DNA of 64,000 nucleotides from Singulisphaera sp. GTDB lineage: Bacteria > Planctomycetota > Planctomycetia > Isosphaerales > Isosphaeraceae. A program made the translations under genes and the position numbers. Shown here piece by piece: positions 50,580 through 61,279 of this stretch; the stretch's first letter is position 1, and every line of letters begins with the position of its first letter. The notes under the pieces are model-generated. The model ran no database searches, was not told the DNA's origin, and was given only the letters and a program-made list of their open reading frames with translations. The stretch lies in the NCBI GenBank assembly GCA_027451445.1, contig DAIDJG010000536.1, forward strand, positions 1-64,000, given 5' to 3'.

Positions 50580-52499
50580 ATGGAGGACTCGACAACGGAG
50601 CAGGCATTCTCCTCCGAGCCGAACGGAGAGGAAAAGCGCTCGCTGGTTGTTGGTCTATGGCTCCACGCTGTGTGGTGCGGCTTCGCCGTTGGTCTGGCGG
50701 AATTGGCAATTGTCGCTGCCCGTCGAGTCTGGCTCTCCGGACCCCAAGGACCACTCGGGGTCAGTCGTCACTTTCTCTGGATGATCCCGGCGTCTCATCT
50801 GATTCTCTTCGTTGCAAGCGGCTCTTTGCTAGCGGCGTGCGTATGCTTGCGCCCTCGGTTCGCGGTCGTGGCGCGTTACGTTCTGGCGTTCCAGGCAGCG
50901 CTGGCGCTACTTCTCAACGTACCGGCTTTCACAGGCGTCGCATGTGTGCTTCTCGCAAGCGGCATTTCGTACCAAGGTGTCCGGTGGGCCTGCCAGCCGC
51001 GTCGGGTCGACCGGCTTCGGGCCCTGGAACGCCGCAGCCTCACGGCATTTGCGGCGGTGGCGCTGGGATTCTTGCTGCTCTGTCTCGGGCGCGAATGCTG
51101 GGAGGAGCACCGAGCCTTAGCACTGCTCCCCACGCCTTCCGCAAACGCGCCGAACGTCCTCCTGATCGTTCTCGACACGGTCCGCGCCGACCACTTGAGC
51201 GCCTACGGATACTCGCGTGATACGAGCCCTGAGCTCGTCCGCCTGGCTCGTCGCGGCGTTCGGTTTGAGCACGCGTATGCGACGGCGCCGTGGACTCTGC
51301 CGTCACACTCCAGCCTCCTTACGGGTCGTTGGCCTCACGAACTGGCGACGAGTCGTGGGAAGCCGCTGGAGACAAACGTCCTGACCCTTGCCGAATCCCT
51401 CGCGGCGCGGGGTTATGTGACGGGCGGCATCGTGGCGAATCATTATTTCTGTAGCCGCGATCATGGACTGAGCCGGGGATTTGCCCACTACGAGGATTTC
51501 GAGGTCTCTCCGCTCTCCCTACTGGGTTCGTCAGGGATGGGCTGGCTCATCGTCCAGGCGTCGGCGAAAGCCCAGGCCAAGCTCGTTGACTGGATTGATG
51601 ATGCATCTCCTTGCTACGACCCTCTGGGGTTCCGACGCAAATCCGCCGCCCGCGTCAATCGAAATGCGTTGCGTTGGCTCTCCCAGATTTCGAACCGTCC
51701 CTTCTTTCTGTTCTTGAACTACTTCGACGTCCATGATCCGTATCTGCTGCCGCACGGGGCGCGGAACAGGGTGGGTCTGAGCCCGACGACCGAGGCGGAG
51801 GTCCGTCTGCTTCGCGACTGGGCGACGCTGGACAAGTCGAAAGTCTCCTCACGAGGCATCACCCTGGCGCGCGACAGTTACGACGCGTGCGTCGCTTACC
51901 TCGACCAGCAACTGGGCCGTTTGATCGATGCGCTCGACCGTCGCAAGCTCCTCGACAACACGATCGTCATCGTGACGTCGGATCACGGCGAACACCTGGG
52001 CGAACACGGACTGTTCGGGCACGCGCTCAGCGTGTACGAACCCGAGGCGCGCGTGCCGCTGTTGCTGTTCTATCCTCCCGTGGTCCCGCAAGGTCGAATC
52101 ATCATGGACCCGGTCAGCCTGCGAGATATCCCGGCGACGGTCAGTCATCTCATGGGAGCCAGGAACCAAACACCGTTCCCGGGTTCGTCGTTGACCCGTT
52201 ACTGGATGTCTGACGGCATGCCGACGCCGCCGGTAGCGAGTCCGGTTGTATGCGAGTTAGAAAACATCGGGCTCATCACCTCGGCACGCGGCAATGCAAT
52301 GCTTGCCGACGGCTCCATTCGAGCGCTGACCGACGGGCGGCAGGTTTACGTCCGCCATCAGAGTGGGCGCGAGGAACTTTTCGATCTGGACACCGATCCT
52401 GGCGAGGTCTGCAACCTCGCAGGCCAGCCGAAGGCTGGTTCGATTTTGAAGCGGCTTCAGTCGTCGATGGACGCGTTCCTGTATCAGCCCCGTAAATGA
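50580..52499 (+). CDS. Membrane-anchored sulfatase-fold enzyme with Thr at the nucleophile position
   Basis: 639 residues. Four to five hydrophobic segments occupy residues about 20-170. An alkaline-phosphatase superfamily domain begins at NVLLIVLDTVRADHLSAYGY (about 192-211). The usual sulfatase signature CxPSR is TLPSHSSLLTG here: Thr239 is in the formylglycine position and His replaces the Arg. The metal-ligand motif VTSDHGEHLGEHGLFGH is present. Thr in this position is the nucleophile of lipoteichoic-acid synthase and phosphoethanolamine transferases, so this is more likely a phospho- or glycerophosphotransferase than a formylglycine sulfatase. Confidence 0.75.
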   Translation: MEDSTTEQAFSSEPNGEEKRSLVVGLWLHAVWCGFAVGLAELAIVAARRVWLSGPQGPLGVSRHFLWMIPASHLILFVASGSLLAACVCLRPRFAVVARYVLAFQAALALLLNVPAFTGVACVLLASGISYQGVRWACQPRRVDRLRALERRSLTAFAAVALGFLLLCLGRECWEEHRALALLPTPSANAPNVLLIVLDTVRADHLSAYGYSRDTSPELVRLARRGVRFEHAYATAPWTLPSHSSLLTGRWPHELATSRGKPLETNVLTLAESLAARGYVTGGIVANHYFCSRDHGLSRGFAHYEDFEVSPLSLLGSSGMGWLIVQASAKAQAKLVDWIDDASPCYDPLGFRRKSAARVNRNALRWLSQISNRPFFLFLNYFDVHDPYLLPHGARNRVGLSPTTEAEVRLLRDWATLDKSKVSSRGITLARDSYDACVAYLDQQLGRLIDALDRRKLLDNTIVIVTSDHGEHLGEHGLFGHALSVYEPEARVPLLLFYPPVVPQGRIIMDPVSLRDIPATVSHLMGARNQTPFPGSSLTRYWMSDGMPTPPVASPVVCELENIGLITSARGNAMLADGSIRALTDGRQVYVRHQSGREELFDLDTDPGEVCNLAGQPKAGSILKRLQSSMDAFLYQPRK

Positions 52500-52643
52500 G
52501 CCTAAGGGAGGCGTGACGAGGGTTGGAGTCAGACTCGCTACGGGTTAAAGTGGTCGTCATCGCGACGATCCCGTGTTCGCAGGTCAGGGCTCGCTCGCGA
52601 CTGGTACTGACTTCGGTCGCAACCCTCTGACTCTGTGATCGCC

Positions 52644-53501
52644 ATGAATACTCCTGCCAAGAGTCTCTTCGACGGCCTGCGCGTCGTGACGTTCGAAAGC
52701 CGCCTCGCCGGCCCAATTGCCGAGACCATTACGCGACAGGGCGGCGTGCCCGTGGAGGCCCCTGCCCTCCGCGAGATCGCGCTGGAAGACAATACCGACG
52801 CCCTTGCGTTTGCCGAGCGCCTCCTTCGAGATGAGTTTGATGTCGTGATCTTCCTCACGGGTGTCGGCACCCGTTACCTCGCACAAGCGATCGAAACCCG
52901 ACATGCGAGAGCCGACTGGACAGGCGCACTGGCAAGGGTGAAGGTCGTCGTCCGAGGTCCGAAGCCGCTCGTTCCGCTGCGCGAGTTCAAGGTGCGGGTC
53001 GACCTTCAAGCACCGGAACCGAATACGTGGCATGAAGTGCTCGCTTTGCTCGATGCAAAGCTCCCCGTCGCCGGTCAGCGGATCGCGGTCCAGGAATATG
53101 GGAAGCCCAACCTCGAGCTCATTGCCGGTCTGCGCGACCGAGGAGCCGAGGTGACACCGGTGCCCGTCTATCGCTGGGCACTTCCGGAAGACACCGGTCC
53201 CCTAAGGCGTGGGATTGAGGAAATCGCCTCCGGACGCGCCGGTGCCGCACTGTTTACGTCGGCCCAGCAAATCGAACATATGCTTCGAATCGCAGCGGAG
53301 GAAGGACGGGAGGGCGACCTGCGGAGCGCTCTGAACACGTCGACCGTTGTCGGTTCCGTCGGGCCGACGACTTCAGAGATGTTGCTCGAGAAGGGTTTGC
53401 CCGTGGATATCGAGCCCGAACACCCCAAGATGGGGCCTCTGGTTTCTGCGGTCGCGAACGGGTGGAGGGAGGCCCTAGCAAGGAAGCAGAAGGGCTCCTG
53501 A
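52644..53501 (+). CDS. hemD: Uroporphyrinogen-III synthase-like protein (HemD family)
   Basis: 285 residues from ATG 52644. The two-domain HemD pattern is seen: VVTFESRLAGPIAETITRQGG, then DVVIFLTGVGTRYLAQAIE (domain 1), VVVRGPKPLVPLREF, then ELIAGLRDRGAEVTPVPVYRWA and GAALFTSAQQIEHMLRIA (domain 2), and TVVGSVGPTTSEMLLEKG. In haem and sirohaem synthesis, HemD inverts ring D to make uroporphyrinogen III. No other hem gene is nearby. Confidence 0.82.
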   Translation: MNTPAKSLFDGLRVVTFESRLAGPIAETITRQGGVPVEAPALREIALEDNTDALAFAERLLRDEFDVVIFLTGVGTRYLAQAIETRHARADWTGALARVKVVVRGPKPLVPLREFKVRVDLQAPEPNTWHEVLALLDAKLPVAGQRIAVQEYGKPNLELIAGLRDRGAEVTPVPVYRWALPEDTGPLRRGIEEIASGRAGAALFTSAQQIEHMLRIAAEEGREGDLRSALNTSTVVGSVGPTTSEMLLEKGLPVDIEPEHPKMGPLVSAVANGWREALARKQKGS

Positions 53502-53665
53502 CGGACCGCACATCCGCTACTGGCGACGTACCGTCACTTGTCAACGACCGTCGACGCGTGGGATAATCGGACAGAATCTCCATGGATCCCGCCTCGACAA
53601 CTCGCCTGCAGACCTCCGCGCGCAATGGGCGCGGCTTGCTCCCTCGAAAAGAGGTCCTCGCCACC

Positions 53666-56600
53666 ATGAATGGCCCCTGGATTCGTTCGACCTTCGTCGT
53701 CGTTGCCTTATCCGCGATCGGTGTCTCTGCCAGCGCGGCGGATCCCGTGGGCAACAAAGGAAGTATCGACTTCGACCGGCAGGTCCGTCCGATCCTTTCG
53801 AACACCTGTTTCAAGTGCCACGGTCCGGACGAGGAGGTGCGTGAGTCTGGCTTGCGGCTCGATGTGCGAGACGAGGCGCTGCAACCGGCCGATTCGGGCA
53901 AGCCCGCGATCGTGCCGGGCAAGGCTGACGAGAGCACGCTGGTCAAGCGCATCATGTCGAGCAATCCCAAGTTTGTGATGCCGCCGCCCAAGAGCAACAA
54001 GACGCTGACCCAGGATCAGAAAGATCTCCTCAAAGCGTGGATCGAGCAAGGGGCTGATTATCGCCAGCACTGGTCGTTTACCAAGCCGATCAGGCCCGCA
54101 CTCCCGCAGGTCAAGAACGAGGCGTGGTCGCGAAACCCCGTCGACCGCTTCATCCTCGCCAGGCTCGAAGCCGAGGGTTTGCGTCCTTCGCCCGAGGCGG
54201 ATCGTGCAACTCTGATCCGACGTCTCACTCTCGACCTGACCGGGCTTCCCCCCACTCCGTCCGAAGTGGACGCGTTCCTGAGCGACAAGCGAGCGAATGC
54301 CTACGAGCTCCTTGTGGACCGTCTGCTTAGCTCGCCCCATTACGGCGAACGCATGGCGCTCGACTGGCTCGACGCGGCCCGGTTCGCCGATACGCACGGC
54401 TACCACATCGACTCTGGCCGAGACATGACCCGTTGGCGCGAGTGGGTGATCGACGCCTTCAACCGCGATCTCCCGTTCGATCAATTCACGATCGACCAGC
54501 TCGCCGGTGACCTCGTTCCGGGCGCGACTCTCGAGCAGAAGATCGCCAGCGGCTTCAACCGCAACCACATGATCACCTTCGAAGGGGGCGCGATCCCGGA
54601 GGAATACCTGACGGCGTACAACGTCGACCGGGTCAACACGACCGGCACCGTCTGGCTCGGCCTGACCGTCGCCTGCACGCAATGCCACGATCATAAGTTT
54701 GACCCCTTGACGCAAAAGGAGTTCTACGGGCTCTACGCGTTCTTCAACAACATTCCCGAAAACGGACTCGATGGCCGGAAGGGGAACGCCGTTCCGATGA
54801 TCCCCGCTCCCTCGGCGCTCGAGCAACAAAAGCTCGACCAGCTTGCCGCGGCGATTCGGGAAGCGGAGACCAAGCTCGACGCCCCCATGCCAACCGTCGA
54901 CGCGGCTCAACTCGATTGGGAACGTGCCGCTGGTAAAGAGACGCCCCTGGCATGGAGCACGCTCGAACCCGGAACGTTGAAGTCCCAAGGGGGCACGACA
55001 CTCAAGAAGCGTCCCGACGGGACGATCCTCGCATCCGGTGCCACCCCGGCCACTGAGGTCTACAACGTCAGCGCCGTCACCAAGCTGCGCTCCGTATCGG
55101 CGATTCGTGTCGAACTGCTTCCGGACGATCGTCTCGCAGGAAAGGGCCCTGGGCGTTCCGTCAACGGCAACATCGTCATGACGGATGTGCGTCTCTTAAT
55201 TGATGGAAAACCCGTCAAGTTCCGAAACGCGGCCGCCGACTTCAGCCAGCAGGATTATGCCGTTGCGCAGGCGATCGACGATCAGCCGAGCACCGGCTGG
55301 GCCATCTACCCCGAGGTGGGAAAGCCGCACTCCGCATCGTTCGAGATCGAGCCCGCGGCGCAGATCGACGGGAAAGGTGAATTGAGCGTTGCCCTCGCCT
55401 TCGAGTCCGCCTACGCCGGACACCAGCCCAGCACGTTCCGTCTTTCCGTCACCGAGGCTCGCGACCCCTTACGCAAGAACCCGATTCCTGCGAACCTTGC
55501 AAAGGTGCTCGCGGCGGCACCCGATCAGCGCACCGAGGCGCAACGTGCGGAGCTACGGCGGTATTATCGCTCGCAGATTTCCGACGAGTGCCGTCCGCTT
55601 TCGGATAGCCTGACAAAACTCCGGAACGAGCGCACGGAGGTCGAGAACGGCGTTCGGACCGCGATGATCATGCAGGAGTTACCCCAGCCTCGCGACACAT
55701 TCATGCTGGTTCGGGGTCAGTACGACAAGCATGGCGAGAAGGTTGAGGCGCACGTGCCTGCCTTCCTTCCGCCGCTTCCAGCCGGTGCGCCTCGCAATCG
55801 TTTGACGCTGGCACGTTGGCTTGTTGACCCCGCGCACCCGCTCACCGCGCGAGTCACAGTCAATCGCTTCTGGCAAACCTTCTTCGGCACGGGACTGGTG
55901 AAGACTGCCGAAGACTTCGGCTCGCAAGGCGAGCTGCCGAGCCACCCTGCCCTGCTCGACTGGCTCGCGGTCGAGTTCATGACGCCCGAGGCCGCCCGGG
56001 TACCGGGTTGGGACGTGAAGGCGCTCGTCAAGCTGCTTGTGACGTCCGCGACCTACCGTCAGTCGTCGGTCGCCACCGAGGCGCTGATTGCCAGGGATCC
56101 GGAGAACCGCCTTCTCGCGCGAGGGACGCGGCACCGTCTGCCCGCCGAATTCATCCGTGACCAGGCGCTGGCGGTGAGCGGTCTACTCAATGCCGAAATC
56201 GGCGGCCGGAGCGTTTCGCCCTACCAACCGCCGGGAATCTGGGAAGAGCTTGCGTCTCGGGCCGACGGTGCGAACTGGACCGCACAGGTCTACTCCCAGA
56301 GCCACGGTAAGGATCTCTACAGGAGGACGATGTACACCTTCTGGAAGCGCACCGCGCCTCCGCCGAGCCTCATGACGTTCGATGCCCCTGACCGCGAGAC
56401 CTGCACGGTGCGCAGGGCGCGCACCAACACGCCACTCCAGGCCCTCGTCCTGATGAACGACCCGACCTACGTCGAGGCCGCGCGTAAGCTCGCCGAACGG
56501 ATGATGACGGAAGGGGGCGCGACGGCCGACGAGCGGATCGCCTTCGCGTTCCGGCTCGCGACCGCCCGGCCTCCCTCGGCAGAAGAGGGACGCGTGCTGA

Positions 56601-56776
56601 AGGACGTTTTCGACGCGGAGCTGGCGGCGTTTCGGAAAGACCCTGCTGCTGCTTTGAAGCTGCTCGCCATCGGCGAGTCGCCTCGTAACACCAAGCTCGA
56701 CGCCGCCGAGCTGGCCGCGTGGTCCACCGTGGCGAGTGTGATCTTGAACCTCGACGAAACCGTGACCAAGGGGTAA
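53666..56776 (+). CDS. DUF1549/DUF1553 protein with N-terminal cytochrome-C-like CxxCH (planctomycete PSCyt1/PSD1 type)
   Basis: 1036 residues from ATG 53666. A signal peptide ([18 protein letters not shown]) is followed by a CFKCH haem-binding motif (about 48-52) in the PSCyt1 domain. DUF1549 covers about 130-335 ([16 protein letters not shown], then [24 protein letters not shown]) and DUF1553 the C-terminal part ([31 protein letters not shown] to [22 protein letters not shown], then [16 protein letters not shown]). This is a planctomycete hallmark. It occurs next to DUF1501 genes and is thought to be exported and envelope-linked; the biochemical role is not known. Confidence 0.93.
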   Translation: MNGPWIRSTFVVVALSAIGVSASAADPVGNKGSIDFDRQVRPILSNTCFKCHGPDEEVRESGLRLDVRDEALQPADSGKPAIVPGKADESTLVKRIMSSNPKFVMPPPKSNKTLTQDQKDLLKAWIEQGADYRQHWSFTKPIRPALPQVKNEAWSRNPVDRFILARLEAEGLRPSPEADRATLIRRLTLDLTGLPPTPSEVDAFLSDKRANAYELLVDRLLSSPHYGERMALDWLDAARFADTHGYHIDSGRDMTRWREWVIDAFNRDLPFDQFTIDQLAGDLVPGATLEQKIASGFNRNHMITFEGGAIPEEYLTAYNVDRVNTTGTVWLGLTVACTQCHDHKFDPLTQKEFYGLYAFFNNIPENGLDGRKGNAVPMIPAPSALEQQKLDQLAAAIREAETKLDAPMPTVDAAQLDWERAAGKETPLAWSTLEPGTLKSQGGTTLKKRPDGTILASGATPATEVYNVSAVTKLRSVSAIRVELLPDDRLAGKGPGRSVNGNIVMTDVRLLIDGKPVKFRNAAADFSQQDYAVAQAIDDQPSTGWAIYPEVGKPHSASFEIEPAAQIDGKGELSVALAFESAYAGHQPSTFRLSVTEARDPLRKNPIPANLAKVLAAAPDQRTEAQRAELRRYYRSQISDECRPLSDSLTKLRNERTEVENGVRTAMIMQELPQPRDTFMLVRGQYDKHGEKVEAHVPAFLPPLPAGAPRNRLTLARWLVDPAHPLTARVTVNRFWQTFFGTGLVKTAEDFGSQGELPSHPALLDWLAVEFMTPEAARVPGWDVKALVKLLVTSATYRQSSVATEALIARDPENRLLARGTRHRLPAEFIRDQALAVSGLLNAEIGGRSVSPYQPPGIWEELASRADGANWTAQVYSQSHGKDLYRRTMYTFWKRTAPPPSLMTFDAPDRETCTVRRARTNTPLQALVLMNDPTYVEAARKLAERMMTEGGATADERIAFAFRLATARPPSAEEGRVLKDVFDAELAAFRKDPAAALKLLAIGESPRNTKLDAAELAAWSTVASVILNLDETVTKG

Positions 56777-56781
56777 AAACG

Positions 56782-58245
56782 ATGGACCCGAATCACGAAT
56801 CGCTTCGCCTCCAGACGCGCAGGGCTCTCTTCGGCCGAACCGCAACCGGCATCGGCACCGCCGCGCTGGCCTCGCTGCTGAATCCGCAGCTCTTCGCCGC
56901 AACGATTCGCCGAGGCGCCGCCGAGCCGGGTGTGCTTGCCGCGCCGCATTTCGCTCCGAAAGCGAAGCATGTGATCTACCTGTTCATGTCGGGCGGCCCG
57001 TCGCACATCGACCTGTTCGACTACAAGGCGAAGCTGAAGGACTATCACGGCACGGAGCTGCCGGGTTCGGTTCGAATGGGCCAGCGCATCACGGGGATGA
57101 CCTCGGGGCAGAAGTCGTTTCCGTGCGTTGCGCCGATGTTCAAATTCGCCCAGCACGGCCAGTCGGGAGCGTGGGTCAGCGAGCTCTTGCCGCACACGGC
57201 GTCGATCGTCGACGACATCGCGATCGTGAAGTCGCTCAACACCGAGGCGATCAATCACGATCCCGCCACCACGTACATCCAGACCGGTACGCAGCAACCC
57301 GGCCGTCCGAGTCTCGGCGCATGGCTCAGCTATGGGCTCGGGAGCGAAAACGAGAACCTGCCGGCGTTCATCGTCTTGATCTCGCAGGGAAGCGGTAACA
57401 AGACGGACCAGCCGATCTTTTCGAGGCTCTGGGGCAGCGGCTTCCTGCCGACGAGGCACCAGGGGGTTCGCTTCCGGTCCGGTGACGACCCGGTCCTCTA
57501 CCTCTCGAACCCGCCGGGCATCGATTCCGAGACCCGGCGCCGGATGCTCGACGGCGTCGGCCGGCTCAACCAGATGGCCGCGCACGCGTTCGGCGATCCC
57601 GAGATCAACACGCGCATCGCGCAGTACGAGATGGCCTTCCGGATGCAGACGTCGGTCCCCGAGTTGACCGACCTTTCAGACGAGCCCAAATCGGTTCGCG
57701 ACCTCTACGGATTGGATAACGATACGGACGGCGGCTTTGCCCGCAATTGCCTGCTCGCCCGCAGGATGGTGGAACGCGGGGTCCGGTTCGTCCAGCTCAT
57801 GCACCGAGGTTGGGACCAGCACAGCAACCTACCGACCCAGATCCGCGGCCAATGCAAGGATGTCGATCAGCCCGCCGCCGCTCTCGTCAAGGACTTGCAG
57901 AAGCGAGGATTGCTCGACGAGACGCTTGTCATCTGGGGCGGCGAGTTCGGACGCACGGTCTATAGCCAGGGCACGTTGACCAAGGACAACCACGGGCGCG
58001 ACCACCACGGCCGGTGTTTCACCATGTGGATGGCCGGCGGCGGCATCAAACCCGGCATCACATACGGCGAAACCGACGACTACTGCTACAACATCGTCAA
58101 GGACCCCGTGCACATCCACGACTTCAACGCGACGATCCTGCGGTCCCTGGGCATCGATCATACGCGTTTGACGTTCCGCTTCCAGGGCCGGGACTTCCGG
58201 CTGACGGATGTGCATGGAAATGTCGTGAATGCGCTATTCGCGTGA
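56782..58245 (+). CDS. DUF1501 protein
   Basis: 487 residues from ATG 56782, six bases after the previous stop. A twin-arginine-like [21 protein letters not shown] leader is followed by [23 protein letters not shown], the DUF1501 signature (alkaline-phosphatase-like fold), and [33 protein letters not shown]. It is the usual partner of DUF1549/DUF1553 proteins, and both are probably in one operon. Exported, enzymatic role uncertain. Confidence 0.93.
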   Translation: MDPNHESLRLQTRRALFGRTATGIGTAALASLLNPQLFAATIRRGAAEPGVLAAPHFAPKAKHVIYLFMSGGPSHIDLFDYKAKLKDYHGTELPGSVRMGQRITGMTSGQKSFPCVAPMFKFAQHGQSGAWVSELLPHTASIVDDIAIVKSLNTEAINHDPATTYIQTGTQQPGRPSLGAWLSYGLGSENENLPAFIVLISQGSGNKTDQPIFSRLWGSGFLPTRHQGVRFRSGDDPVLYLSNPPGIDSETRRRMLDGVGRLNQMAAHAFGDPEINTRIAQYEMAFRMQTSVPELTDLSDEPKSVRDLYGLDNDTDGGFARNCLLARRMVERGVRFVQLMHRGWDQHSNLPTQIRGQCKDVDQPAAALVKDLQKRGLLDETLVIWGGEFGRTVYSQGTLTKDNHGRDHHGRCFTMWMAGGGIKPGITYGETDDYCYNIVKDPVHIHDFNATILRSLGIDHTRLTFRFQGRDFRLTDVHGNVVNALFA

Positions 58246-58286
58246 GGATGGGAGCCATTGAGCGTCAACTTTGTAGAGGCGATGGC

Positions 58287-58955
58287 TCACGCGTTTCCGC
58301 CCGCACTGAGAAGCAGCAGCCGAAAGGGTCTGACCGCGGAGGGTTGGAGACTGGTGGCGAAGCTGAGCGAGAGGGCGAAATCGCCGGGGAACTGGGCGAG
58401 GATGCATTCGGCGAGGGTGATGCGATCACCCGCGCACGGGACCGAGACGAATCGGCCGTCGAGGAGTTGCTGCTTGACGCTATCGAGATCGTTTAAACCG
58501 AGCTCGCGTGCGCGCTCGGCGAAGAGGTTGGGATCGCGGCGGCGGTGAAGCTGGCCCAGTTCGACGGGCTTCAAACGTTCGGAGGGATCGGCGACGCGGC
58601 GGAAGTAGCCCAGGGCGAGCGCATCGCGATAGATGGCGAGCGGCTGATTGTGGGCACGCCGTAACGTGGCCGGGTCGAGGATCAAGGCGTGCGTGTAGAT
58701 CTGGCGGCCGCCTCTTCCACTGTATTCGGCCCCTCCCTCACACGTCCGCGCCAGGGCAAACCGGCCGCTCGATAGGGGATGGAAGCTGACACTCGTGCGA
58801 TTCCCCGCGTCCACAACCAGTGCGCCGTGGGACGGCGACCAGGTCGCGAGCGAGCTTGCCTCGGAGTCGGTTACCCCGGGCGAGCGTGCGACCACATGAT
58901 AGCCCGCTTTACCTTGCCGGGACAGGGACGTGAAGATGGCTTGATCGACCCACAC
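58287..58955 (-). CDS. GTPase-associated protein 1-like, N2 domain (GAP1-N2), short form
   Basis: 222 residues. VDQAIFTSLSRQGKAGYHVVARSPG, then ARTCEGGAEYSGRGGRQIYTHALIL fit the GAP1-N2 domain; ALSLSFATSLQPSAVRPFRLLLL fits the start of a GAP1-M-like part. Such proteins are partners of double-GTPase NTPases in predicted conflict and signalling systems (GTPase-centric systems described by the Aravind group). This protein is shorter than typical GAP1 proteins, lacking the C-terminal part. It is the last gene of the minus-strand run. Confidence 0.7.
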   Translation of the reverse strand: MWVDQAIFTSLSRQGKAGYHVVARSPGVTDSEASSLATWSPSHGALVVDAGNRTSVSFHPLSSGRFALARTCEGGAEYSGRGGRQIYTHALILDPATLRRAHNQPLAIYRDALALGYFRRVADPSERLKPVELGQLHRRRDPNLFAERARELGLNDLDSVKQQLLDGRFVSVPCAGDRITLAECILAQFPGDFALSLSFATSLQPSAVRPFRLLLLSAGGNA

Positions 58956-58983
58956 GGTTGGCTCGTTCCTCGGTCATGCTGCG

Positions 58984-59066
58984 AATGGGCCGCAGAAGCC
59001 CATTCCGAGGGAAATGGGAATACACCGGAGTTGCATGGCCCTTGCCTGTGTCGGGAAGGCAAGGGC
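58984..59066. promoter_or_regulatory. Two hairpins between the GTPase and GAP1-like genes
   Basis: GCCCTTGCC (59038-59046) pairs perfectly with GGCAAGGGC (59058-59066); AATGGGC (58984-58990) pairs with GCCCATT (58998-59004). Both lie in the 220-base gap between the genes, on the transcript of the minus-strand run. No T-tract on the minus strand. They may attenuate or process the transcript. Confidence 0.5.
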
Positions 59067-59177
59067 GATCGGCGTTTTCAAGGGACCGAGAGGAGCGAGA
59101 CTTTGAACGACGATCGAAGCGAAGTCCCCTCGGCCTTGAGGGTTGGCGTTGCCGCGCGGCCGGTGTCCGAACCGCGA

Positions 59178-60071
59178 TTAGATCATGGAAAGCAACCAGG
59201 AAAAAGGTTCGATGATGCCGCGAGGCTCGACGCGGAGTGGGACGAGGCACTCGATCCCATCACGATCGACGAGCGTAGCGGTTGACCCCGCCACCGCCGC
59301 TCCGAAGAACCGGAAGTGCCGAAGGCGAGATTCGCACAGCTTCCAGAGGCCGGTGGCGTTGGTTCTCGCGAACTCCTCGGGATTCTGAATCGAATCCTCG
59401 CAGAGGTCGGCCTTGGTGAAGATCAGGGCGACGGGAAGGTTCAACGGACGATTCCCGCGCGTCGGGCGCAGCGATGAGAGGTAAGTGATGAGCTGCATCG
59501 CGAACAGTTCTTGACCCTGGCCGTCGGCGACGACTTGCAGCGTGTCGACCAGCACGACGAGCCCGGCACAGCGGCCGATGAGCGAGCGGACAGTAGGATT
59601 CGAGCGCGGGGTGATCAACTCGTTGAGCACTGCCTCGCCGGCGACGTCCGGAGTCACGATGTCGTAGATGGGCGATTTCTTCCCACGGGAAACCTCGCAG
59701 TGAACCCACTTCCAGCGATCGGGCTCCACCGGCGTTTTCTCCGGGAAGCGCTGGCGCTCGAGGGCCAGGACGAGGTTGCGATGCACCTCCATCGAGAACG
59801 GACCCCGCGGCAACCCGTGAAGACCGCCTGCACCGCGCGATAGGAGATCGAGCAGCATTCCGAGGTAAACGGTCTTACCCACTCCGCTCGGGCCGAGAAC
59901 GCCCACGAACCGCGCCGGGACATGACGCTCGGCGAGCGAACCGATTACCTCGGACGGGGCATGGCAGTGCCCGCAAGGCTCCCCGAGGTAGACACAGCCG
60001 CCGCACAGCGGACAGGCGGGATACGAGTCGCCCCCAAGGCTCCGAGACGTTAGTAGGTTGACCCTGTGCAT
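59178..60071 (-). CDS. Zinc-ribbon double-GTPase (DO-GTPase2-like) NTPase
   Basis: 297 residues from ATG 60071, with GGAGTGG upstream. A zinc ribbon (CPLCGG at 20-25 and CGHCHA at 33-38) is followed by a P-loop GPSGVGKTVYL (60-70), a G3-like TPDVAGE (140-146) and a G4-like FTKADL (218-223). This is the pattern of the TRAFAC-class double-GTPase type 2 family. DO-GTPases are central NTPases of predicted conflict systems, thought to switch on partners such as GAP1 proteins. It is adjacent to the FGE-fold and GAP1-N2 genes. Confidence 0.78.
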   Translation of the reverse strand: MHRVNLLTSRSLGGDSYPACPLCGGCVYLGEPCGHCHAPSEVIGSLAERHVPARFVGVLGPSGVGKTVYLGMLLDLLSRGAGGLHGLPRGPFSMEVHRNLVLALERQRFPEKTPVEPDRWKWVHCEVSRGKKSPIYDIVTPDVAGEAVLNELITPRSNPTVRSLIGRCAGLVVLVDTLQVVADGQGQELFAMQLITYLSSLRPTRGNRPLNLPVALIFTKADLCEDSIQNPEEFARTNATGLWKLCESRLRHFRFFGAAVAGSTATLVDRDGIECLVPLRVEPRGIIEPFSWLLSMI

Positions 60072-60102
60072 GCTCCACTCCTGGACCTTCGAATCATTCT
60101 TT

Positions 60103-61143
60103 TCAAGGATTTGAGGTTTCACCGGTGCCCGGAATGGGGCGCAGACGATCGAGCGAAACCGCGCAGCGGAACCCAATGTTCACCCGCCGGTCGAGCTCAG
60201 GTTGGCCGGTAATAAAGTGACAAGTCAATTCGTTTGTAAAGTACGTGTCAAAAGCGCCCCCGGTGATTCGGCGCAGGGGTCGCGCCGACTGCAAGTGCTC
60301 GGTGTGATGGCAGGGGATCGCATCGAGCGGATCATCGAGCCATTCCCAGACGTTGCCCGTCAACTGGTAAATCCCGTTGGGTGTGGTCCCTTTTTCGAAC
60401 TCGCGAACCGGCACCGTTTGGCCGATGTTGCTCGCCCAGACGTTGGCGCGGCTGGGGTCGAAACTGTTACCCCAGGGGTAACGATTGCAAGCACCGCCGG
60501 TGAGCTGTTCGGGCCAGCTACCGGCCTTCTGCCACTCAATCGCCGTCGGGAGCCGCTTGCCGACCCAGCGGGCATAGGCGAGGGCCTCGAACCAGCAGAC
60601 GCCGACCACAGGGTGCTCGCCGAGGCCGGCCGGATAGCGGCCGTTTTCCCACTCGCGAGGGCCGGGATTGCCCGTGCGGTCCGTGAATCGGAGCAGACCG
60701 GGCCACACCTCGCGCGGCCAGATTTCGAGGTTCTCGTAGCCGCCGGCACGCACGAAGCGCTGGTATTGCCGGTTTGTCACCGAGTAGCGATCAAGGTAGA
60801 AGGCTGGGACCTCCACCGACTCGGTTGCACCGCTATAAGAGTGCAACGGCATGACGCCGTACGGCACCAGCGCCATTTGATTCTCGATCGCCCGCCAGGC
60901 GATGGAAACCTCCGACTCATCCACCTCGGCGTCTTTAAGTAGGACGAACAGGTAGCGGTCCTCAGCGATCAGCCGGGTGGCGATGTCGAGGCTGGAATCG
61001 GCGTCGAGGGGGATAGGGCCCGTCGTGGCGCTGCGACCCGCCGGAGCAACCGGCGCGGTGTCCCGGCCCCAGAAGGACCGCAGAAAACGTGACGCCCAGC
61101 CTCGGTGCAAGGCGTTGGAGGGAAGGGTCGTTTGGACCGACAT
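60103..61143 (-). CDS. Formylglycine-generating-enzyme-fold (SUMF1/FGE-sulfatase) protein
   Basis: 346 residues from ATG 61143. The FGE-sulfatase domain occupies about 120-340: YSVTNRQYQRFVRAGGYENLEIWPREVW, HPVVGVCWFEALAYARWVGKRLPTAIEWQKAG, YPWGNSFDPSRANVWAS, IYQLTGNVWEWLDD and RRVNIGFRCAVS. In FGE enzymes these bind copper and the target cysteine. In conflict systems, FGE-like domains also act as sensors or effectors, so target modification is not proved. A non-FGE N-terminus of about 110 residues precedes the domain. Confidence 0.85.
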   Translation of the reverse strand: MSVQTTLPSNALHRGWASRFLRSFWGRDTAPVAPAGRSATTGPIPLDADSSLDIATRLIAEDRYLFVLLKDAEVDESEVSIAWRAIENQMALVPYGVMPLHSYSGATESVEVPAFYLDRYSVTNRQYQRFVRAGGYENLEIWPREVWPGLLRFTDRTGNPGPREWENGRYPAGLGEHPVVGVCWFEALAYARWVGKRLPTAIEWQKAGSWPEQLTGGACNRYPWGNSFDPSRANVWASNIGQTVPVREFEKGTTPNGIYQLTGNVWEWLDDPLDAIPCHHTEHLQSARPLRRITGGAFDTYFTNELTCHFITGQPELDRRVNIGFRCAVSLDRLRPIPGTGETSNP

Positions 61144-61279
61144 CGTCGCGAGACCTTTCTCAACGGTTTTCCGGGGACCGATTACGTCGTCTTCCGGCAA
61201 GCATAGTTCAGAATAGGGAAGGAAAAGAGGCTGCGGTGATTTCGATCAATGTAGATGCATGCGTGCAGGGTCCGCCGCG

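Noticed and set aside
53708-54988. 426-codon minus-strand frame inside the DUF1549 gene
   Set aside because: Antisense shadow of a strongly coding, recognised gene.
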